From Desulfofundulus thermobenzoicus (GTDB lineage Bacteria; Bacillota; Desulfotomaculia; Desulfotomaculales; Desulfovirgulaceae), in NCBI RefSeq assembly GCF_009428905.1, contig NZ_WHYR01000031.1, positions 1 through 39,420 of the forward strand: a stretch of 39,420 nt of DNA. The letters are read 5' to 3'. The number at the start of each line of letters is the position of its first letter. Within the stretch, counting starts at the first letter, position 1. A model generated the notes under the pieces. The model did not search any database, was not told the DNA's origin, and saw nothing but the letters and a program-made list of their open reading frames with translations. A program made the translations under genes and the position numbers. Below are positions 24,773 to 33,893 of this stretch, piece after piece.

Positions 24773-26926
24773 TTAGCTATTTTCCCGCCTTAGCAGGCCT
24801 TCCGCCAGTATTTCCGCCGTATGGAGCACTTTCACGGGGCGGTTTTGACGGTCCAGACCGCCGCCAATCTGCATCCGGCACCCCGGGCAGTCCAGGGCCA
24901 CCACCGGCGCCCCGGTGCCCAGCACGGCCTGTATTTTTTTGTTCAGGACAGCTGTGGACACCTCGGGAAATTTAATACTGTAGGAACCACCGAAACCGCA
25001 ACAGTAATCGCCGGTCATCTCCACCAGGTCGGCGCCGGCGGCGGTAAGCAACTGCCGGGGCGCTTCGCTGGCCCGCAAACGACGTTTTAAATGGCAGGAA
25101 TCGTGGTAGGTAATTTTACCTCCCGGCAGGTGGACCAGGGAGGACAGTTCCTCCCGGTAGGGAAGGATAAAGGATGAAAAGTCCTGAACCTTTGCGGCCA
25201 GTTCCCCGGCCCGCTCCGACCATATGACATCATCTTCCAGAAGTGTGGGGTAATGGTATTTTAAGGCCTCGGCACAGGTGGGGCAGGCGGTGATGATCTG
25301 ATCCACGTCCAGGCCCGCAAAAGCGGCCATATTTTGCCGGGCCAGTTTGGCGGCGCTATCCGTAAGCCCCACCTGTTCGGCCGGGTAACCACAGCAGGCT
25401 TGGGTCTCGGGACAGACCAGCTCAAATCCCAGGGCGGAAAGCACCATGGCCACTGACTCGCCTATTTCCGGATAAACAAAATCCACCAGACAACCGGAAA
25501 AGAAAGCCACCCGGCCCCTGACTTTTTCCGGCCGGGGCAACCGGACCACCCGGTTCCGGAAGGGTACGGCGGCAATGGCCGGCAGTGTGCGGCCTTTCGT
25601 CAGATCCGACAGGAAAAGGGGCAGATGACGGACTTTGTTTTCCCGGACGAAGGGTTTTTGCAACCGTGAGGCGGTTTTCAGCAAGCCGTGGAAAAGTTCC
25701 CGGTTGGGTAATATTTTTTCGAAGATGGTTTTCTGAACAAATCCCGGACCTTCCTTCTCCACCGTACGCCGCCGCAGTTCGCCGATTAAAGCCGGCAGGT
25801 CGATATTGCCCGAACAGAAGTCCCGGCAGCGCTCACAGCGCAGGCAGAGGTTCTGGATCATTCCCGCCCTTTCCGGGCTGGTAAAGTATGCAGTGAGAAT
25901 GGTCCCGATACCTCCAGTATAAACATCACCAAATACCCCCCCTACCAGCTGGTAGACCGGGCAAACATTTAAACAGGCAGCGCAACGGACACACTGGAGG
26001 GCTTCAATGAAAACGGGGTCCCGGGCCATGCGGGTGCGGCCGTTGTCCAGCAGAATGATGTGTAATTCTTTTTTTTCGTGGTACCGGCCGCCGGGGTCCA
26101 CCGCCGGCACGGCGCCGGTGATCATGGTCACGTAGCTGGTGATATGCTGGGCCGTGGCACTGCGGGGCAGCACTTCCAGGATGGGAGTTATATCGACAAA
26201 ACGGGGCACCAGTTTCTCCAGGCCGATGATAATTACATGTACCGGGGGCAAACTGGTGGTCAGGCGGCCGTTGCCTTCGTTGGTGACCATCACCACCGTG
26301 CCCGTTTCGGCCACCGCTATGTTACCGCCGGAAATACCCATCCAGGCCGACAGGAATCTTTTGCGTAGCTCCCTCCGGGCCAGTTTGACCATGCCCTCAA
26401 TCTCCGGTTCCACATTTTCCCCGATTTCCTTACTGAAAATACCAGCCACTTCCTGGCGGCTTAAGTGAATAGCCGGCATAACCATGTGGGAAGGCCGCTG
26501 GCAGGAAAGCTGGATGATCCATTCGCCCAGATCGGTTTCGATACACTCCAGGCCCTGTTCCTTTAAATAATCATTTAAGCGTATCTCCTCACTGGCCATG
26601 GATTTTGACTTCACAATGGTCTTTATCCCCCTGGATTTGGCCAGACGGGCAATGTATTCCCGGGCTTCAAGAGCCGTGGCCGCCCGGTAGACGGTGGCCC
26701 CGCGGCGGGTGGCTTCCCGGGCAAACCGCTGTGCCAGTTCTTCCATATTTTCCGCCGCTTCCCTTTTTATGCGGGCCACTTCCCGGCGCAGAGCCTCGAA
26801 ATCCCGGCCCTGGTAGACCTGTTCCCGGGAAATCACATAGTTATCGGAAAAACGCCCCAGGGCGCAGCCAATGTTTTCGTTGGCCAGGGCATCCCGGGTG
26901 GCCTGTCTTAAATCGCTTTTGCTCAC
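24773..26926 (-). CDS. Fused LutB-LutA-like iron-sulfur lactate-utilization protein
   Basis: This 717-residue protein joins what are usually two subunits. Residues 1-300 are a LUD/LutB domain (SMASEEIRLNDYL, AWMGISGGNIAVAETGTVVMVTN). Two [4Fe-4S] motifs follow (CVRCAACLNVCP and CLRCERCRDFCSG). The rest is a LutA/GlpC-type region with two CCG domains (SGCLVDFVYPEIGES...CCGYPAEQ, ACPTCAEAL; then YHDSCHLKRR...CCGFGG, DCPGCRMQ). In LutABC systems these subunits oxidise L-lactate to pyruvate. The GTG start overlaps the lutC stop by four bases (GTGA). It is the last gene before the terminator. Confidence 0.9.
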   Translation of the reverse strand: MSKSDLRQATRDALANENIGCALGRFSDNYVISREQVYQGRDFEALRREVARIKREAAENMEELAQRFAREATRRGATVYRAATALEAREYIARLAKSRGIKTIVKSKSMASEEIRLNDYLKEQGLECIETDLGEWIIQLSCQRPSHMVMPAIHLSRQEVAGIFSKEIGENVEPEIEGMVKLARRELRKRFLSAWMGISGGNIAVAETGTVVMVTNEGNGRLTTSLPPVHVIIIGLEKLVPRFVDITPILEVLPRSATAQHITSYVTMITGAVPAVDPGGRYHEKKELHIILLDNGRTRMARDPVFIEALQCVRCAACLNVCPVYQLVGGVFGDVYTGGIGTILTAYFTSPERAGMIQNLCLRCERCRDFCSGNIDLPALIGELRRRTVEKEGPGFVQKTIFEKILPNRELFHGLLKTASRLQKPFVRENKVRHLPLFLSDLTKGRTLPAIAAVPFRNRVVRLPRPEKVRGRVAFFSGCLVDFVYPEIGESVAMVLSALGFELVCPETQACCGYPAEQVGLTDSAAKLARQNMAAFAGLDVDQIITACPTCAEALKYHYPTLLEDDVIWSERAGELAAKVQDFSSFILPYREELSSLVHLPGGKITYHDSCHLKRRLRASEAPRQLLTAAGADLVEMTGDYCCGFGGSYSIKFPEVSTAVLNKKIQAVLGTGAPVVALDCPGCRMQIGGGLDRQNRPVKVLHTAEILAEGLLRRENS

Positions 26927-27519
26927 CGGGATTCACCCCCTTCGTCCATAAAGATCACATAAACTTTACCGGGACCGTGTACCCCGATGGTCAATACCCG
27001 CTCGATATCGGCCGTGCGGCTGGGCCCGGAGACAAAGGCCAGGTAACCGGGAATTTCCCCCCGGGCGGCCAGGTAATCAATGGCTTCCCGTAAGGTACCC
27101 ACCAGCCCTGTGGTAGGTGCCAGAGCCACATGGACCGGCGGCAGCATGGATACCAGGCGCCGGTTGATATCAGTGGCATCCTGCACCAGCGTTCCGGTTT
27201 CGGCAATGGCCATTTCAAAGAAAGAAATGCCCAGATCGGCCGGTTCAGCCTGTTCCCGGGCATTACCGGCAGTCACCTCCGCACCGGCGGCACCAACCAG
27301 GGCATGAATATCCAGGGATTTGACTATAGGGGTACCGGCCACCGCCACCCGCCGGACATTTTCCCGGTGAAGCAAATCCTGTATGAGCTTTCCCGCGTCC
27401 GCCGGATTTTGCACCCGGTGGACCTCCGCTCCCAGCGCCCGGGCCCGGGTGAGGAAAAGTGCATAAAGGGCTTCTACATCCCTTTTCTCCTGGGATGGAG
27501 TGACTGCATTTGTGGCCAT
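26923..27519 (-). CDS. lutC: LUD-domain protein LutC
   Basis: This 198-residue LutC/YkgG-type subunit is required for lactate oxidation by the LutABC complex. Signature segments are VRRVAVAGTPIVKSLD, ISFFEMAIAETGTLVQDATDINRRLVSMLPPVHVALAPTTGLV and FVSGPSRTADIERVLTIGVHGPGKVYVIFMD, the last being very typical. I chose the ATG at 27519. A longer in-frame reading extends back to the permease stop but has no support. It is coupled to the fused LutB-LutA gene and lies 67 bases after the permease gene, so the three form one unit. Confidence 0.92.
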   Translation of the reverse strand: MATNAVTPSQEKRDVEALYALFLTRARALGAEVHRVQNPADAGKLIQDLLHRENVRRVAVAGTPIVKSLDIHALVGAAGAEVTAGNAREQAEPADLGISFFEMAIAETGTLVQDATDINRRLVSMLPPVHVALAPTTGLVGTLREAIDYLAARGEIPGYLAFVSGPSRTADIERVLTIGVHGPGKVYVIFMDEGGESR

Positions 27520-27586
27520 AGTACCGTCAATCCTTTCTTTAAGAAAAGTTGCCCGGCCGGATGGTTCATCCGGCCGGGACACCATT

Positions 27587-29353
27587 TTACGCTCCCTGGG
27601 AGCCGGACATTTTTTCCAGGCTGTTTCTCTGTCTGGCCGCCGCCACTCCCAGCACCAGCAGAATCACCGCGGTGATTATCAGGATGAGGGAGCCGCCCTC
27701 CACTACCTTGGCCGCCGGACCGGCAGTGGAAGCCATGACCAATGGCGGGATCATCCAGTCCAGCACATAGGCCTGCAGAATGGTAATAATGCTGATTACC
27801 AGCACCATCAGGATGCTGTGCCCCACGGTGAAACGGAAGAGGTCACCCTCCCGGCCCACCAGGCCGGTGGCACCGGCACCCACGGCAATGCTCTGGGGCG
27901 AAATCATCTTGGCGGCACAACCACCGGTACTGTTGGCTGCTACCGTTAACACGGGGTTGATACCCAGTTTCTCGGCGGTAATTTGCTGCATCTTGCAAAA
28001 CAGGGCGTTGGAAGAGGTATCGCTACCGGTCACAAATACGCCCAGCCAGCCCAGCAGCGGGGCCATGAAGGGGAAGAAGCCGCCGGTAACGGTAAAGGCC
28101 GTAGCCAGAGTGGGGGTCATGCCGGACCAGTTGGCTACAAAGGCAAAACCCAGGAAGCAGGCCACGCTCAGGACGGCATAGCGCAGATCTTTGAACGTTT
28201 TAGCAAAAATCCCGAAGAAGCGCCCTGGACCGATGCTCAGGATGAAAGCGCTGATAATGGCGGCGATTAAAATACTGGTCCCTGCCGCCGACAGCCAGTT
28301 GAAATTGTAAACCACCGCCATGGGCTTGCCCCCGGCGATAATGGCCTTATCCAAACCGACAAAGGGGATTTTAATGGTAACCTTATCCAGAACAGCTTTT
28401 ACCGAACCCAGGCCCCAGTCGCTCACCATGATGGTTAAAACGATAAAGGGAGACCAGGCCTTAAACACCGCCCCGGCGGAATGCTTCATCACTTTTAACG
28501 AAGCCGGGGGTTCATCGGCAAAGCGCCAGATATGCTTGGGTTTCCAGGCCCGCAGGAAGAGCACCGTGACCACAATGGAAACCACGGAGGAAGCTATGTC
28601 CGGCAGCATGGGGGACATATAGTTGGAGGTAAACCACTGGGTGATGGCAAAAGATAGACCGCTGATCAGTACGGCGGGCCAGACCTCCTTGACTCCCTTC
28701 CAGCCGGACATGATCAAAACCAGCCAGAAGGGCACCAGGACCGACAGGAAGGGCAGCTGGCGCCCGGCCATCTGGCCGATGGCCATGGAATCTATGCCCG
28801 TGACCGTACCGGCGGTGATAATGGGTATGCCGATGCCGCCGAAGGCCACCGGGGCTGTGTTGGCAATCAGACAGATACCGGCGGCGTACAGGGGATTAAA
28901 GCCCAGACCGGCCAGCATGGCCGCCGTAATGGCCACCGGGGAACCGAAACCGGCCGTGCCTTCGATAAAAGCGCCGAAACCAAAAGCAATGAGCAGTGCC
29001 TGCAGACGGCGGTCTTCAGTAATGGCAGCGATGGAGTCCTTGATAATTTCAAACTGTCCCGTTTCTACGGTTAAATTATACAAGAAAACAGCTGTAAGGA
29101 AAATCCAGCAAATGGGGAATAAACCGGTCATAATACCATAAACGGTAGACAGGATGGTCATGTGGGTGGGCATTCCGTGCACCCAACCGGCAATACCCAT
29201 GGCCAGAATAAGGGTGATAATGCCGGCCACATGCCCCTTCATACGAAAGATGGCCAGAGCGCAGAACAGGAAGATGATGGGTATGGCATCCACCAGGGCG
29301 GACAGGCCCAGATTACCCAGAGGGTTGATTACCTGTGTCCACGTTGACGTCAT
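27587..29353 (-). CDS. lctP: L-lactate permease (LctP family)
   Basis: This 588-residue polytopic transporter takes up lactate with protons. Family stretches are clear: GFGAFIEGTAGFGSPVAITAAMLAGLGF, IANTAPVAFGGIGIPIITAGTVTG, WSGMTPTLATAFTVTG, FVTGSDTSSNALFCKMQ and STGGCAAKMISPQSIAVGAGATGLVGREG. The ATG at 29353 (MTSTWTQ) has GAGGAGG nine bases upstream. An upstream in-frame extension lacks a ribosome binding site. It is the first gene after the second copy of the FadR-type operator, with an untranslated region of about 500 bases. Confidence 0.95.
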   Translation of the reverse strand: MTSTWTQVINPLGNLGLSALVDAIPIIFLFCALAIFRMKGHVAGIITLILAMGIAGWVHGMPTHMTILSTVYGIMTGLFPICWIFLTAVFLYNLTVETGQFEIIKDSIAAITEDRRLQALLIAFGFGAFIEGTAGFGSPVAITAAMLAGLGFNPLYAAGICLIANTAPVAFGGIGIPIITAGTVTGIDSMAIGQMAGRQLPFLSVLVPFWLVLIMSGWKGVKEVWPAVLISGLSFAITQWFTSNYMSPMLPDIASSVVSIVVTVLFLRAWKPKHIWRFADEPPASLKVMKHSAGAVFKAWSPFIVLTIMVSDWGLGSVKAVLDKVTIKIPFVGLDKAIIAGGKPMAVVYNFNWLSAAGTSILIAAIISAFILSIGPGRFFGIFAKTFKDLRYAVLSVACFLGFAFVANWSGMTPTLATAFTVTGGFFPFMAPLLGWLGVFVTGSDTSSNALFCKMQQITAEKLGINPVLTVAANSTGGCAAKMISPQSIAVGAGATGLVGREGDLFRFTVGHSILMVLVISIITILQAYVLDWMIPPLVMASTAGPAAKVVEGGSLILIITAVILLVLGVAAARQRNSLEKMSGSQGA

Positions 29354-29850
29354 GGCACGGTTCCTCCTCGTAATAAGTTTGGCAAGAGTTGCATAAGTTC
29401 GAAAACTGTACCCGTAACAGAAGAAATTAATTGCCACCTTTACCTTAAGTACTACAGCGTAACTTAAAGATGTGTCCCGTAAGACACTCAGATTTGTTGT
29501 CCACCAATCTCACCAGAAAAAGAAGCTTTGCCCCTGAGATCCGGATGATTGCCAAAGATCAGAGGATGAATTTACGTTGTAGTATTAGCATGAATGGCTG
29601 GTGATACCACTTCAGCACCGCATTCCCCACATCTGCTCCCACCCATGGCACTTACAGCACTATACAGGCCGTTCGCTTCGGGCAACCGGGCACCCTGTTG
29701 ATGATAGCACTGACAATTACACTTGAGCCACCTTGTGCTTACCCTGTGCCTGCCAGGCCAGTGTCAGTCCGATACCTGCCTTACGCCTGCCCTATATTTA
29801 TCCTTTCTACCCTTTTCCCACCTCCTTCTGGTATGATAGCCTGGTAATTC
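29354..29850 (-). other. Long untranslated region before the lactate permease
   Basis: This is about 500 bases without a supported gene between the operator and the permease start. I see a small hairpin near 29471-29486 (GTGTC/GACAC) and no ORF with a ribosome binding site. No known riboswitch motif is recognised. Confidence 0.5.
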
Positions 29851-29883
29851 TAATGGTCACCGTATAGGGTGGCCTGACCATTA
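29851..29883 (-). promoter_or_regulatory. FadR/GntR-type operator upstream of the lactate permease
   Basis: GTGGCCTGACCATTA at 29869-29883 is identical to 33894-33908. Its core TGGCCTGACCA matches the FadR-type pattern TGGTCNGACCA at 10 of 11 positions. A partner half-site TAATGGTCA lies at 29851-29859, making a perfect 9-bp inverted repeat with TGACCATTA (29875-29883) across 15 bases. Confidence 0.7.
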
Positions 29884-30289
29884 GTAGATCTAATTTCGCG
29901 AAGATATTGAAACTTCCTTCTTGGTCCCCAAAAATTTTTCGAACAATCGGAACAGGGGCCGGGAAAACGGTCATCCTGCAACCCTTTTACCGGCGGCCCT
30001 GGCGGCAGCAGCGGGAAGAAGGCCGGAGCCGGCAAATCTCCGGCCACTTCGCCACTTAATCGATCCCCACACCGGGGTTGCCGTTCTTCAGAGCACACTA
30101 ACCTTCCCTTAAAGCCATAACCACCGGTGGCTGCGGTCCGGTGTTTGGAGTTTCCGGATTCCGGAACACGCCCACCCTGTCACGGCGGTATTCAGCGCCT
30201 TTAGAAAATTTCCGGTGCCAGTTTGGGGCCGGTTAACCACCGGCATCATGCGGAAGAGCGGTTTGCAACGCCTTCCGGCGACTTCCGTG
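29884..30289. other. Intergenic region after the lactate dehydrogenase gene
   Basis: About 400 bases with no recognisable gene. Short reading frames exist on both strands but have no ribosome binding site or family match. A GCCGGAG/CTCCGGC inverted repeat occurs on the minus strand near 30015-30040 without a T-run. The promoter for the permease unit should lie at the low-coordinate end. Confidence 0.5.
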
Positions 30290-31705
30290 CTAGAGCACAT
30301 CCACCAGTTTGTCCGGGTTCAGGATCAGGTTGGGATCCAGAGCCTTTTTAATGGATTTGATCATGTCGATCTGGGCGGGATGAAGGAAGCGGGCCATGGC
30401 CCCCTTGCGCTTCGCCCCAATGCCGTGTTCCCCGGAGAGGGCACCGCCCAGGGCGTATACCTCCCGGTAGATTTCATCCAGCACCCGGTCTTTCACCTCG
30501 TGCCAGGTATGCTCGTCCCGGTCCTCCCTCAAGAGGGTGGCGTGAATATTGCCATCGCCGGCATGGGCCACACAGGGAATTTTCACCCGGTGCTTTTCGG
30601 CTATGCCATTGATGGCCTCCAGTGCCCTGGGAATCTGGCTCACCGGGACCACAATATCTTCCATGCAGTAGACGGGACTGATCATGCGCAGGGCTTCCGC
30701 ATAACATTTGCGCGCTTTCCAGATGCGATCCTGGGCGGAAGGGTTGTCGGCCACAAAGACTTCCAGCCCCCCGTTTTCCAGGCACAGCTTGCCAATGGTC
30801 TCGTAATCCTCCTCCACCTGACGCTCCGTATTACCGTCTATTTCCACAATGACGTAGGCGGCCGCGTCACTGTAAGGGAGCTTCTGGTTCAGGTAAAGTT
30901 CCGCAGCCTTGATGGACATGCTGTCCATAAACTCCAGGCAGGTGGGAATGATTCCCCCGTGGGTCATGATGGTGGGTACAATTTTGATGGCCTTCTCCAC
31001 ACTGTCAAAGGGCACCAGCAGATCGGCCACAAACGGGAGCAGGGGCATGAGCTTGAGATATACTTTGGTCACCACGCCCAGGGTGCCTTCGGAACCCACA
31101 ATCAGGTGCACCAGGTCGTAACCGGTGACATCCTTGACGCATTTGCCGCCCAGGGTGACAATCTCGCCGTTGGGCAGAACCACTTCCAGACCGTATATAT
31201 GCCGGCCGGTGACGCCGTATTTGACTGCCTTGTTGCCGCCGGCATTGGTGGCCACGTTGCCGCCGATAAAGGAGCTTTCCGCACTGCAGGGGTCCCCGGC
31301 GTATAAGAAGCCCTCGGCCCTGGCGGTGCGCTGCACCTCGCCGGTGGTCACCCCCGGTTCGGTGACCATAAAGAGGTTTTCCCGGTCCACTTCCAGAATT
31401 TTATTCATTCGCTCCAGGGAAAGCAGGATCCCCCCCAGCATGGGCACCGCCCCGGCGGCCAGGCCGGTGCCGGCCCCGCGGGGAGTGACGGGGATTATCT
31501 CCCGGTTGGCCAGCTTGATGATTTCGGATATCTGCCGGGCGTTTTCGGGCTTAACCACCACCTCGGGCATGTGTTGCCACATGGCCTCGGAAGTTTCGTC
31601 CCGGCCGTAAACTTCCATTTTTTCCGGTTCCAGCACCACATTCGCTTCACCCACGATAGACATTAGCTGTTCGACAATTTGCGGAGTAACCGGATTATAA
31701 CGCAT
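30290..31705 (-). CDS. FAD-binding D-lactate/glycolate dehydrogenase (GlcD/LctD type)
   Basis: This 471-residue flavoprotein of the vanillyl-alcohol oxidase superfamily oxidises 2-hydroxy acids such as lactate to the keto acid. The FAD PP-loop region is TPRGAGTGLAAGAVPMLGGILLSL. It also has GDPCSAESSFIGGNVATNAGG, VTGYDLVHLIVGSEGTLGVVT, the histidines of CVAHAGDGNIHATL, and the C-terminal GGALSGEHGIGAKRK. Its gene follows etfB-etfA directly, so electrons probably pass to EtfAB, as in the lactate dehydrogenase-Etf complex of Acetobacterium woodii. The ATG has GGAGGG nine bases upstream. Confidence 0.93.
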   Translation of the reverse strand: MRYNPVTPQIVEQLMSIVGEANVVLEPEKMEVYGRDETSEAMWQHMPEVVVKPENARQISEIIKLANREIIPVTPRGAGTGLAAGAVPMLGGILLSLERMNKILEVDRENLFMVTEPGVTTGEVQRTARAEGFLYAGDPCSAESSFIGGNVATNAGGNKAVKYGVTGRHIYGLEVVLPNGEIVTLGGKCVKDVTGYDLVHLIVGSEGTLGVVTKVYLKLMPLLPFVADLLVPFDSVEKAIKIVPTIMTHGGIIPTCLEFMDSMSIKAAELYLNQKLPYSDAAAYVIVEIDGNTERQVEEDYETIGKLCLENGGLEVFVADNPSAQDRIWKARKCYAEALRMISPVYCMEDIVVPVSQIPRALEAINGIAEKHRVKIPCVAHAGDGNIHATLLREDRDEHTWHEVKDRVLDEIYREVYALGGALSGEHGIGAKRKGAMARFLHPAQIDMIKSIKKALDPNLILNPDKLVDVL

Positions 31706-31727
31706 CAGTGCTTACCCTCCTTTCCCC

Positions 31728-32732
31728 TTAAGCCTCGGCCTTTATTTTTTTCAGCTGGTTGATTAATTCCGGAACCACTTCAAAGGCGTCCCCCACGATA
31801 CCGAAATCGGCCACCTGGAAGATCTGGGCGTCGGGGTCCTTGTTAATGGCCACAATGATTTCGGAAGTCTGCATACCGGCCAGGTGCTGCACCTTACCGG
31901 AAATGCCCACGGCAATATAGAGCTTGGGCGAAACCGTCTTGCCGCTCAGTCCGATCTGGTGGGGATAGCCGATCCAGCCCAGTTCCACCACATCCCGACT
32001 GGCACCCACCCCGGCGCCCAGCACCCGGGCCAGTTCCAGCACCAGTTTGAATCCTTCCCGGTTTTTCAAACCTTTCCCGCCGGATACGATGATATCGGCA
32101 TCCTGAATGTTCACTTCCTGGGTGGGGTCGGCCATGTATTCCAGGAAAATCTCCCCGAGGGAAGCCAGGTTGCTGTAGTTTCTGACCTCGATTATCCCCG
32201 TACGGGATTCGTCCCGGGCCGCCGGCCGGGTGGAACGGGGCCGCACCGTGGCCATCTGGGGGCGGGTAAAGGGGGTTTTAATGGTGGCCATAACATTGCC
32301 GCCGATGGCCGGCCGGGTTTGCAGGAGAATCTTTTCCGCGGGGTCAATATCCAGGATGGTACAGTCGGCCGTCAGGCCGGTCTTTAACCGCGCCGCCGCC
32401 AGGGGCATCACCGTCCGTCCCGTGGTGGTGGCCGCGGCAATCACCACTTCCGGCCTGACTTCCTCAATCAACTGCACCAGCGCCCGGGTATAGGGCCAGG
32501 GCAAAAACTGGGCCAGGTCAGGACTGCTGACATGATAAACCCTGTCGGCCCCCCGCCGGATTACTTCCCCCAGGTCGTCCACCCGGTCGCCCAGAATGGC
32601 GCAGGATAATTCCACACCCAGTTTATCCGCCAGGGTACGTCCCCGGTTCAACAGTTCAAAGGTTACCCGGTGAACCGTGCCATTTCTTTGTTCCCCCAGG
32701 ACCATGACTCCCCGGTAGTCATGTATATTCAC
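31728..32732 (-). CDS. etfA: Electron transfer flavoprotein alpha subunit
   Basis: This 334-residue subunit binds FAD in its C-terminal half ([94 protein letters not shown]). The N-terminal half resembles the nucleotide-binding alpha/beta domain of the ETF family. The GTG start at 32732 gives [15 protein letters not shown], with GAGGGGGG nine bases upstream, and overlaps nothing. There is no cysteine-rich ferredoxin extension at the N-terminus, unlike some electron-bifurcating lactate dehydrogenase-Etf systems. It lies between etfB and the dehydrogenase gene. Confidence 0.94.
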   Translation of the reverse strand: MNIHDYRGVMVLGEQRNGTVHRVTFELLNRGRTLADKLGVELSCAILGDRVDDLGEVIRRGADRVYHVSSPDLAQFLPWPYTRALVQLIEEVRPEVVIAAATTTGRTVMPLAAARLKTGLTADCTILDIDPAEKILLQTRPAIGGNVMATIKTPFTRPQMATVRPRSTRPAARDESRTGIIEVRNYSNLASLGEIFLEYMADPTQEVNIQDADIIVSGGKGLKNREGFKLVLELARVLGAGVGASRDVVELGWIGYPHQIGLSGKTVSPKLYIAVGISGKVQHLAGMQTSEIIVAINKDPDAQIFQVADFGIVGDAFEVVPELINQLKKIKAEA

Positions 32733-32746
32733 AGGCCGCACCCCCC

Positions 32747-33535
32747 TCAAATAATTTCCCGTCCGGCCAGGAACTGGATAAGCTCTTCCACCGCCCGGCC
32801 GCCCGGTTTATACTGGTGCATGATGGTTTCCCGGGAAAGTTTTGGGCTGAAAATTTTAACCACCCGGGTAGGAGAACCCTTCAGACCCACTTCTTCCGGA
32901 GCCACTCCCAGTTCCGCCGGACCCCACACAGGCACCGGTACTTCCTTTGCCCTGAGCTTACCCGCCAGGGTAGGAAAACCGGGCTGGTTGATCCCTTTGA
33001 CCACGGTCACCAGGGCCGGCAGTTTTACCTTTACCTTTTCAAAACCACCTTCCACTATCCTTTCCACTATCATGGAGCCATCTTCCACCGTCAATTTTTG
33101 CACATAGGTCTGCACCGGAACATCCAGCATGGAAGCAACCATGGGTCCGGTCTGGCCCGTCTCCCCATCGGTGGCCCGCTCGCCGCAAAGGATTAAATCC
33201 ACATCACCCAATTGTTTAATGGCGCTGGCCAGTGCCCGGGCGGTGGCAATGGTGTCGGAACCGGCCAGGGCCCGGTCCGATAGCAGCACACCCCCGTCGG
33301 CACCCATGGCAATGGCTTCTTTCACGGCCTTTATGGCCATGGGAGGTCCCATACTAACGGCCGTCACCGTTACCCCTTCCATGGCCTGCTTAAGCCGCAT
33401 GGCTTCTTCCAGCGCGTTTTCGTCCAGGGGATTGATCACATTCCCCCGGGCCGTACGGATCATGGTACCGGTTTCCGGATCCATTTTTACATTATCGGTT
33501 CCCGGCACCTGTTTAACCAGTACGACAATTCTCAC
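32747..33535 (-). CDS. etfB: Electron transfer flavoprotein beta subunit
   Basis: This 262-residue subunit pairs with EtfA and accepts electrons from the FAD dehydrogenase. Family elements are MRIVVLVKQVPGTDNVKMDPETG, INPLDENALEEAMRLKQ, DLILCGERATDGETGQTGPMVASMLD, and VVKGINQPGFPTLAGKLRAKEVPV. In bifurcating Etfs this subunit carries the extra FAD and NAD site. The region GERATDGETGQTGPM is shared by both types, so bifurcation cannot be proved from it. The GTG has AGGAGGTG eight bases upstream. It is the first full-length gene of the etf-dehydrogenase unit. Confidence 0.94.
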   Translation of the reverse strand: MRIVVLVKQVPGTDNVKMDPETGTMIRTARGNVINPLDENALEEAMRLKQAMEGVTVTAVSMGPPMAIKAVKEAIAMGADGGVLLSDRALAGSDTIATARALASAIKQLGDVDLILCGERATDGETGQTGPMVASMLDVPVQTYVQKLTVEDGSMIVERIVEGGFEKVKVKLPALVTVVKGINQPGFPTLAGKLRAKEVPVPVWGPAELGVAPEEVGLKGSPTRVVKIFSPKLSRETIMHQYKPGGRAVEELIQFLAGREII

Positions 33536-33553
33536 AGTTACACACCTCCTGTT

Positions 33554-33640
33554 TTAAAGTAATGATGTTATGATTATCAGACCAATGATGCCGATCAGGA
33601 CCGGCACATCCTCCCCCAAGGAAGTCTGACCCCATAACAT
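33554..33640 (-). CDS. 28-residue membrane peptide just upstream of etfB
   Basis: A short ORF opens with ATG at 33640 and reads MLWGQTSLGEDVPVL, then a run of Ile/Gly/Leu (IGIIGLIIITSLL) that can span a membrane. It stops with TAA, 18 bases before the etfB GTG. GGGGGAG lies four bases upstream of the ATG. The good ribosome binding site, the single hydrophobic helix and the position after the operator support a real small membrane protein in the lactate operon. I know no named family for it. Confidence 0.5.
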   Translation of the reverse strand: MLWGQTSLGEDVPVLIGIIGLIIITSLL

Positions 33641-33893
33641 AAATCTCCCCCGGGCCCCGGTTACCCGCCTGTTTTCAGGCTTCCAGCCTTACCCTTCCGT
33701 TCATCTGAAATTGTCATAAAAGTTTTTTACCATGATTATCTGAAAAACTTTGTGCTTGTGATATATTGCACATAACCCTCTTCCGACATATTATCGCCAT
33801 CGTTCTTTCCCCACAAGGGGCTTTTTTGTATACAAACCATTTTTTTTGGCCCGGACACTGGCTAAAGATGTTATAATGTCTTCATGTGCCCAG

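Noticed and set aside
29850..30098. An 82-residue minus-strand reading frame covering the permease operator
   Set aside because: It contains the operator inverted repeat, is Pro/Gly-rich and has no supported start.
30109..30300. A 63-residue minus-strand reading frame after the lactate dehydrogenase gene
   Set aside because: It overlaps the dehydrogenase end, has no ribosome binding site and matches no family.
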